A DNA stretch of 7,406 nt, from assembly GCA_020048935.1 (NCBI GenBank), contig JAIFLS010000066.1, forward strand, positions 1-7,406, in the 5' to 3' direction. The notes under the pieces are model-generated. The model was not told the origin of the DNA. It saw only the letters and a program-made list of their open reading frames with translations, and ran no database searches. The translations under genes were made by a program, and so were the position numbers. This document shows, piece after piece, positions 7,234 to 7,406 of this stretch. The number at the start of each line of letters is the position of its first letter. Within the stretch, counting starts at the first letter, position 1. This stretch comes from a bacterium. Its GTDB lineage: Bacteria > Verrucomicrobiota > Kiritimatiellia > UBA8416.

Positions 7234-7406
7234 AATCCTGATCCTTGAGATAACGCTCGTCACCGACGTCGTGCTGCAGGCGATGAAGCTCGTCGCGCAT
7301 TTCCCGGAAGACCCCGGCGTAGGCGGGATCGTTGACGACGTTGTTCATCTCGCGAGGATCCTTTTCCAGGTCGAAAAGCTCCCATTCCGGCTCCAGCCCC
7401 TCGATC
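7232..7406 (-). CDS. Sulfatase, C-terminal fragment (N-terminus outside window)
   Basis: The last 57 codons of a gene entering from the right edge, ending at TAA 7232-7234. The translated tail contains EPEWELFDLEKDPREMNN, then NDPAYAGVFREM, and ends in a charged helix with GDERYLKDQD. The W-E-L-F-D-L-x-x-D-P-x-E-x-x-N strand followed by a helix is the C-terminal subdomain signature of type I sulfatases; both complete sulfatases in the window have their own versions (NLDEDPFELNN and LFDLCFDPNEVSN). The catalytic part, including the formylglycine motif, is beyond the window, so subtype and activity cannot be judged. It ends 9 nt before the UroD-family gene, so it belongs to the same operon and is a third sulfatase of the cluster. 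The frame is open at the edge only because the window ends; there is no sign of decay. Confidence 0.85.
   Translation of the reverse strand, partial: IEGLEPEWELFDLEKDPREMNNVVNDPAYAGVFREMRDELHRLQHDVGDERYLKDQD

Larger units (their letters stand above)
1..7406 (-). other. Putative single operon: sulfatase-UroD-sulfatase-GH-sulfatase-UroD
   Basis: Six genes all on the minus strand with gaps of 9, -4, 18, 21 and 30 nt. No terminator-like hairpin with a T-run and no promoter-like spacing occurs between them. Both end genes are cut by the window, so the promoter, any regulator, transporter, sulfatase-maturing enzyme (anSME or FGE type) and corrinoid partner would have to lie outside. The mix of sulfatases and a GH-D-like enzyme indicates a catabolic locus for a sulfated glycan; the two UroD-like genes are the unusual members. 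Confidence 0.8.

Noticed and set aside
7312..7328. GGCGTAGGCGGGATC resembling one arm of the palindromic repeat
   Set aside because: It encodes DPAYAG, a normal sulfatase C-terminal segment, and it lacks the partner arm and the central AGCTTCAGC-like part.

Overview
The window is a fragment of one tightly packed gene cluster, read entirely from the minus strand. It is cut at both ends. In transcription order (right to left) it holds: the C-terminal tail of a sulfatase, a UroD-family protein with a zinc/thiol site of the methyltransferase type, a complete sulfatase of the N-sulfoglucosamine sulfohydrolase (SGSH)-like type, a large glycoside-hydrolase-like protein with apparent clan GH-D (GH27/31/36) catalytic aspartates, a third sulfatase of a different subtype, and a second, divergent UroD-like protein that runs off the left edge. 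Gaps between genes are 9, -4 (GTGA overlap), 18, 21 and 30 nt. I see no room for promoters or terminators, so this is very probably one transcript whose promoter lies beyond position 7406 and whose end lies before position 1.

The organism is most likely a member of the PVC group (Kiritimatiellota, Lentisphaerota, Verrucomicrobiota or Planctomycetota). The reasons are the density of formylglycine-type sulfatases, the free-standing UroD-like paralogues, the moderately GC-rich codon use, and an in-frame palindromic repeat of a kind I recall from genomes of these phyla. This is inference from gene content; there is no marker gene in the window.

Functionally the cluster looks like part of a degradation locus for a sulfated glycan: two complete and one partial sulfatase remove sulfate esters or N-sulfates, and the GH-D-like enzyme would cleave an alpha-galactoside-like or related bond. 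The unusual part is the interleaving with two UroD-superfamily proteins. One (6137..7222) keeps the His-x-Cys...Cys site used by corrinoid methyltransferases such as MtaA, so the locus may couple desulfation to removal of O-methyl groups from a methylated, sulfated sugar. That coupling is a hypothesis. None of the four proteins with a visible N-terminus that belong to the glycan set or UroD set shows a signal peptide, which points to work on imported oligosaccharides in the cytoplasm.

A second notable item is a GC-rich palindromic element at about 5361..5397. It is inserted in frame in the second sulfatase and adds about 11 residues (AYAEATAGKPA) to a surface-loop position. No RNA genes, CRISPR arrays, transposases or attachment sites were seen, and there is no gene-free stretch longer than 30 nt.
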